A DNA stretch of 64,000 nt from assembly GCA_028023455.1 (NCBI GenBank), contig JAQFVV010012422.1, forward strand, positions 10,267,337-10,331,336, read 5' to 3'. The position numbers were made by a program, and so were the translations under genes. The notes beneath the pieces were generated by a model. It saw nothing but the letters and a program-made list of their open reading frames with translations, did not search any database and had not been told where the DNA came from. The stretch is from Epiperipatus broadwayi (Eukaryota; Onychophora; Udeonychophora; Euonychophora; Peripatidae). Shown here in pieces: positions 58,431 to 64,000 of the stretch (the stretch's first letter is position 1; every line of letters starts with the position of its first letter).

Positions 58431-61400
58431 AAAGCAAATAGATATAACATTGCAGGGCTTTTTTTATTTATTTATTTTTATTTTTTTAAAACATTTCATT
58501 TTTTATATTCATAAACAAATACATATAACTTGTTTGTTTTTTTTAAAACATTCTTGATCTTTTTATTTATTTACATTTTTATATCAGTATGTCATAAGCT
58601 CTATTAACGAGTATATGCCTGTATTTATCTTGCACTCTATTAATGAGTATGTGCATGTATTTATATTGCATACATTAATTAATTAACCAAATCTGTATGC
58701 ATATAATGACTTATACATAGTTATATTTTAAAGTGATTAAACTAAAGTAAGTATTAAACATCATTGTATGTGTAGAAATGCAAAGGAAACTGTAATGTGA
58801 TAGATTTTGTGAACATTATAACTTTTCTAAATTATCTTTTTTAAGTTATTAAATTTATAAATTTGTTTGTATTTGCATATAAATCTTAAATCCAGGGGTG
58901 ACTGTCTTATACATATAGTGGAATGTTGCCAACTTAAATCTCTTTTTAAAAAAATTAGAATCAAGGTTATCGATTTCTCAGAAATATCTCTCATTAAATT
59001 GTAAACTGAGAACTGAAATTTTAAAGATGATTTAAAAATAAGATTGAAAAACAAAGACAAAATTATTGAACTGGCAGCTGGCTCTTTTATTTTTGCTAAA
59101 ATTTATTAGAGTTTTTAAAACTCATAATTGTAAATAACTTAATGGCTTGTGAGGGGATGAGAAATATTTGCTATAAAAACCCCAGTTTGAATTCAAAAGA
59201 AGCTGACTCTCATCATTTAACAAATCAAATACAGCTAGGCATTATGCCCAAATTTACAATGTCGGCAATTGGTCTAGGAGATGGAGTCCAGAACAGCAGC
59301 CTACCAAGAAGCCGCCAAGAATGAAGCAACCCACCAGCTAATGTTAGTACCTATACCATGCAAGTCATTTCAGCAAGAAGATGATTGGTAATTAAATCTT
59401 CTGCAGAGCTTTTAACTAAATTGTAATAAATCACTAATAATTCTTATAAGCTAGCTATATTATAAATGTGCACAAAGTGTTAAACTAAAGTTTACTCTTA
59501 ATAATTAAAGCACTGTAATAAATTTGTAATTATTAAGTCTCTTAATGTGATCTTATTTAAAAATAATATTGTAAAATCTTGCCTAATTAAAGGTTAAACT
59601 AGTAATAGTTTGGTTAAACATGATAAATATCTTAGTTATTATTCTTAATTTATTCAATCTGCGGATATGCCTTCATTACTTTGCTTATTGATATTTTATT
59701 AATTGTGCCATGCCATCCTTCAGAGTGGAGTATTATAACAGTAGACAGACAAACACTCTCATATAATCTTATAATGCTTTTTAGCACACACATAAATTTC
59801 CAACCCTGAAAACCTACTTTTATATATATTGAGGTTTGCATATTTAATAATTATATTAGTTAATGATCAAACCAGAAACGTTGTTCATTATGTATAGAAG
59901 ACTGACAGCATTTACATGATTGACATTCCATTTCATATTTCTTACAGTGTCTTAATATCATTTCCCCACCACAAACACAGTTCTTCTCTGTCGGCAAAAT
60001 TTTTTTTTGCTGCAGGAAATTCCAACAACTTGAAAGCAGACTGTCTTTCTGCTATTTTATTTTTTGGTCTTGCAAGTTCTCACAAAGTGCACAACTTTTG
60101 CATGAGCTCTGCCAAATCACACTTTGCCCTCCTTGTTTCTTAGAATGAGATAGCTCCCAAGAGGAATAGGGACATTTGTGAAATAGTTAGAATTTGTAGC
60201 ACCTCCTACTACTTCCACTAGATTTAACATGAACTATTTAGGACTGCATATTGGTATAGTTTTTAATGTGTATACAGAGTGTTGTAACATGTTGCAGATG
60301 ATTGCTTTACCATCAAGTGTTTGAACACGCCATAAGATGTATGAGCGGCTTGTAAATGGCATATTTCTGTGCTTTTGTATGGAAACAGCACCATCTGATG
60401 GTATGGATCATTCAATGTTGTAGTACCGATATGGTGTATTCTAATGAAGATTTTTTATGAACAAAATTTGTAAATTTAGTATTTTCCTGTCATCAGTGTT
60501 CTAACACTAACATTTTGATTGGATTGCATTTGCTACATGTTAGATAATAAAGGTGTCTTTTTATGTATTGCTAGAAATACTGTATCTTTTGCTATAAAAC
60601 TAATAAAAAGCAGTACCTCACATGGATGAATCTAAAAATTGTGTTTATATATATATGAGTGTGTGTGTTGTGATATTTGTATGTAGTCGGAAAAAAACTA
60701 AGTATATTTTCTATGCTCAAACACATATATTTATTCTTTAAACTGAAACTGAAATTTATAAATGCATATGTGTTATTACTGGAGAATGGATAAACATGTA
60801 TGTGTGTAAATACATATATTTTGGTCACAAAGTTATGTTCAAGTTTATTTATATGGTATTTATATATGATATGTAATTATTTTTATAGTAAAAATAATAA
60901 CAAACACTCATTTTTAAAATAAAATTTATTGGTGCAATAAAAAAAAGAAATAAAAATTATGGATTGAATTTACATTAGATATAAAATCAAAAAAGAATTG
61001 AAAAAAAAGTTAGAATAAAAAAAAACAATCACAGAAATGCCTTAAATATGGAAAATATTGTAGTCATTATAACTATAAATTATAGAAGATTGGAAAAATC
61101 AATAAAAATAAAAATCAGAAGAATATTGCTAAAAAAAATATTTTAATTAATGTATGTATGAGTATCTGATAATTTCAGGATTTATATGTAGTGTTTGTAA
61201 TAAAGTAAACTTCATATAGCTGTTGGTAATGTATGTACACTTCATATAGCTATAAAACTATAAAAAATATCTGCGGCTGGTTTCTGATTTTAATCTTTTT
61301 CCATTTTATTGAAGAATAGGATTATATTTTATTGATGTTGGATTGAAATTAAAATGGCATCTCAAAACCCATAGAATGAAATTCTAATATTTGGAAATAA

Positions 61401-61654
61401 TTATTTTCTTATGCTATTGATGTGGTATGTGATTGAAGATATACTTGTGAATGAGAAGAGATAAAGGAGTTTAAAGCATGACATTTATTTAGAAAAGCAT
61501 ATTTTATGAGAAAGTATTTCAAAGTTTTCTTTTTTAAAAATGACATAATAAATCAAAAGCATCTATATTAATGAAGATCATTGAAAACGAAAGCATTGAC
61601 AGATTGTTCTTTAATATTAATATTTATTAGCTAGTACAGATACTTTCATGTGGT
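58431..61654. other. Intron DNA, no gene recognised
   Basis: 59140-59340 is a GC-richer patch (CAGTTTGAATTCAAAAG resembles a polymerase III B box) and could be a SINE. 59970-60140 has a coding-like minus frame (AKCDLAELMQKLCTL, KIAERQSAFKLLEF) with stops and no recognised family. The rest is low complexity. Confidence 0.35.
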
Positions 61655-62108
61655 CTCTTTCTGGGTCTTTTACAATCTCTTGGAATCCAGTTTAAGATTT
61701 CAATTGTTCATCTATTATCATCTCTTTTAGCAATATGTTCAGTCCAACTCACTTCAGTTTTTTAATTTTTTTCAGTGAGATCAGTTACACCTGTTTGCTC
61801 TCTTATTCATATGTTGCATTTTCGATCTCTTCTTGTTACTCCTAACATGCATCTCTGAGTAGTCTAAAGTCTCTGCATTGCTCTTCTATTAAATGTCCAA
61901 GTCTCAGATCCATAAGTACGAACTGGTAAAACACATTTATTAAAAATCTTCCTTTTCAAACACATAGGCATATTTTCTTTTAGTATCAAGAAAGTGTGCA
62001 GGGATGATGTGGAGAAGAGAAGCTAAAGATCGGAGAAGATGGATTGAACTTGGAGAGCCCTTCATTCTGCAGTGGATTGATAATGGTTGTTGATGATGAT
62101 GATGATGG
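61655..62108. mobile_element. RTE-type non-LTR retrotransposon with 5' inversion (twin-priming structure)
   Basis: 61988-62108 is the sense (+) 3' end: KCAGMMWRREAKDRRRW, then a GAT-repeat tail, like 37155-37281. 61655-61985 is the preceding part of the same element but inverted: on the minus strand it reads MPMCLKRKIFNKCVLPVRTY, GSETWTFNRRAMQRL, RCMLGVTRRDRK, then NWIPRDCKRPRK. Compared with 37061-37281, about 25-30 bp are missing at the breakpoint. The layout (inverted upstream segment, then sense 3' segment, then tail) is that of twin priming. Some stops are present. Confidence 0.82.
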
Positions 62109-62540
62109 GTACTTAAATTCAAAATATCGATATTTGAATTTTTAATTTACATACTTATTATCAACTGAAAGAATAGATTGGAATCTGTTAAATCAGTTTT
62201 GTTTGCATTTAATCTTGTATGATAAAAGATTGTGAGTTTGAGTTATATGATTGAAAATATTATTAGTTAATTTTTAAATAAAGTTGTTTCAATAAGTGAG
62301 AGTGTGTGAAAAATAATCACCATCAACAGCAACAGTGATTTTAAATTATCGGTGCATTGACAGATGAAAATATTTTCAAGTTTATTGTAATACTTCTGAT
62401 CCATAATTTATTTTCTCCACATATTTGTAGGTCACTTAACATATACCAGTACATTGCTAACTAAAATATTTTTAATATTATTTTTTATATTAATATTTTG
62501 TTTTTAATATTACATATTTTTTTATTATTCTAAATTTCAG
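62109..62540. other. Intron DNA, no feature recognised
   Basis: AT-rich, ending with the acceptor TTCTAAATTTCAG. Confidence 0.4.
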
Positions 62541-62666
62541 ATGAGCTCTTTTCTCATTCAGCTTGTAGCTGGTGTTATAAATATTATATATAATATTGAG
62601 GGTGAAACTTTGACTTTAAAAAGTCAGAACGAAACATATTATGATGGTGGTCATCATATGATCAAG
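62541..62666 (+). CDS. LAMA: Laminin alpha chain, LG2 domain, second exon (gene continues past window)
   Basis: Exactly 42 codons, phase 0 at both ends, acceptor AAATTTCAG, donor ATCAAG|GTATG. It encodes FLIQLVAGVINIIYNIEGET and later NETYYDGGHHMIK. The strand F-x-I-x-L-x-x-G-x-I-x-x-x-Y-x-I-x-G and the Y-x-D-G-x-x-H segment are diagnostic for laminin G domains. The ATG at 62541 is an internal codon, not a start. Confidence 0.9.
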
Positions 62667-64000
62667 GTATGTTACATGATTTGATATGTTTAAAGTTTAA
62701 AAGCAAATTTGGAATGTATTTTTAATAATTTTAATAAAGTAATATGTGTAAGTTACAACATACATAATAATTACAGAAAATAAATAGAAAAATCAAAGCA
62801 AAATTAAAATCTAACCAATCTTATATGTAAAATAAACATTAATTCACATTATGTAATTGAATTGTTATTAATATTATTATTATATGTGAGCAAATCAAGA
62901 TCAACTTTTTCATTATTTCAGTGATGGAGTTCCTCCAGGCCATTGCTGTCTATTTTTACCTTTTATCATGAACTTTCTGAGAATTATATATTTTTATAAT
63001 TAATTTATCTCACAAATATAACAAAATAAGATAAATTCATTTCTATCATTTATAATGCTTCAAGAGAAAATTCAAATCTAATTTGATTAAGCATCTCTTT
63101 ACTTATTTTTTGTTTTGCAATTTATATTCTCAAAAGTCTTTATTGTCTCTATAAAAACTTTTGCTCCAACTTTCACATTTATATAAAGTCATAAGAAATA
63201 ATTTTATCAAGAGTTACTAGATAAAAATTTTCAAGTTACAATTATTTAGTAGCACATGATTCTTAAATTTTGTGCATTATATTGTAATTATTTTTTACTA
63301 CTCTAAAAGAAGCTCCATCTTTTTTTTTTACCGTAATTTTGCTCCTCATTATAACATGCCACAATTATATCATTTTTTTTCTTTTATCTTGACTCAAATT
63401 ATTATATTCTAATAATAAATGCTGAACATTTCTGTAACTCATTCATACAAATCACAGAACAATCTTTTCTTCATTTCTTAATTTATTCTTTTGTTTCCAA
63501 ACTCTTAAGTAACATAACACTTCTACTATTAATTAAATGCAAAATAAAGGAAGTGATGAATTTAATAACATTTCTGCTATTAATTATAAATATTATTAGC
63601 TTCAATGTTGATTTTATTTTGATGCCAGATCAGTGTTTTTAATGTATATATTTAATTTCCATAATTTTGTTTATATATTAATTTCTTTATCCTTCTACCT
63701 TTATCCATTTCTTTTGTATATTTTATTGCTTACCTCAGCCAATTTGTCATACGACTTTTTTAATTAGTTCAATTAAAAATTATTTTAGCAATTTTGTTTT
63801 TAACATAAAATCTTCTAAATATTTTTGATCTGCTCTTGTCATTTCTCATATGAAATGATGATCATTTCATTTTCCTGTCTATAATTTTATGTAGTTTTCT
63901 TGTTCTCCCAAATGCATATTTTCCCTTTTTTTTTCATATCTTATTTAAATCTGTCGCTAATTTGTAGGTATAGACAATGTATCACTTTTATAAATTAAAT
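62667..64000. other. Intron DNA to the end of the window
   Basis: AT-rich, no exon, repeat or RNA recognised. The next LG2 exon must lie beyond 64000. Confidence 0.4.

Noticed and set aside
59916-60143. 75-codon open frame as a gene
   Set aside because: No domain, no splice context, and the opposite strand looks more coding-like but has stops; left unassigned.

Overview
This window is AT-rich eukaryotic DNA from an animal, most likely an invertebrate; I cannot fix the phylum. The evidence is a split gene with GT-AG introns of up to about 15 kb, an extracellular-matrix protein confined to animals, and a dense mix of Penelope-like elements (PLEs), RTE-type non-LTR elements, an LTR element, foldback repeats and TA microsatellites. 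No bacterial features, operons or CRISPR arrays were seen.

The only host gene I can support is on the + strand. Eight exons (10840-11127, 25909-26060, 30100-30258, 30504-30634, 37749-37878, 47647-47771, 56749-56905, 62541-62666) join in perfect phase. They encode the end of a coiled-coil domain, a complete laminin G-like domain (LG1) and the first part of a second (LG2), which identifies a laminin alpha chain. The gene runs out of the window at the 3' side, and its upstream exons were not recognised in the first 10.8 kb.

The rest is transposon-derived. 1-804 is the 3' part of a PLE ORF with a GIY-YIG domain. 1.1-2.3 kb, 14.7-15.6 kb, 20.3-20.6 kb, 22.8-23.2 kb, 30.96-31.47 kb and 46.5-47.0 kb hold a family of short (about 370-450 bp) units, each with a hammerhead-ribozyme-like motif. 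The units occur as head-to-tail partial dimers and inverted copies, and three insertions have clear target-site duplications (TSDs). RTE-type non-LTR relics lie at about 11.7-12.3, 20.0-20.9, 37.06-37.28 and 61.65-62.11 kb, the last with a twin-priming 5' inversion; another non-LTR relic is at 57.8-58.4 kb. An LTR element with a gag-like ORF and no pol spans 41.2-45.05 kb, next to a second, frameshifted PLE at 45.1-46.46 kb. Many palindromic foldback elements of 70-430 bp are scattered through the introns.

The most interesting material is the ribozyme family. Three subfamilies (about 2.1, 15.4 and 31.1 kb) differ in sequence, yet stems I, II and III of the predicted hammerhead stay paired through compensatory changes. 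The copies look like small non-autonomous, PLE/retrozyme-like retroelements that were copied from multimeric or circular templates.
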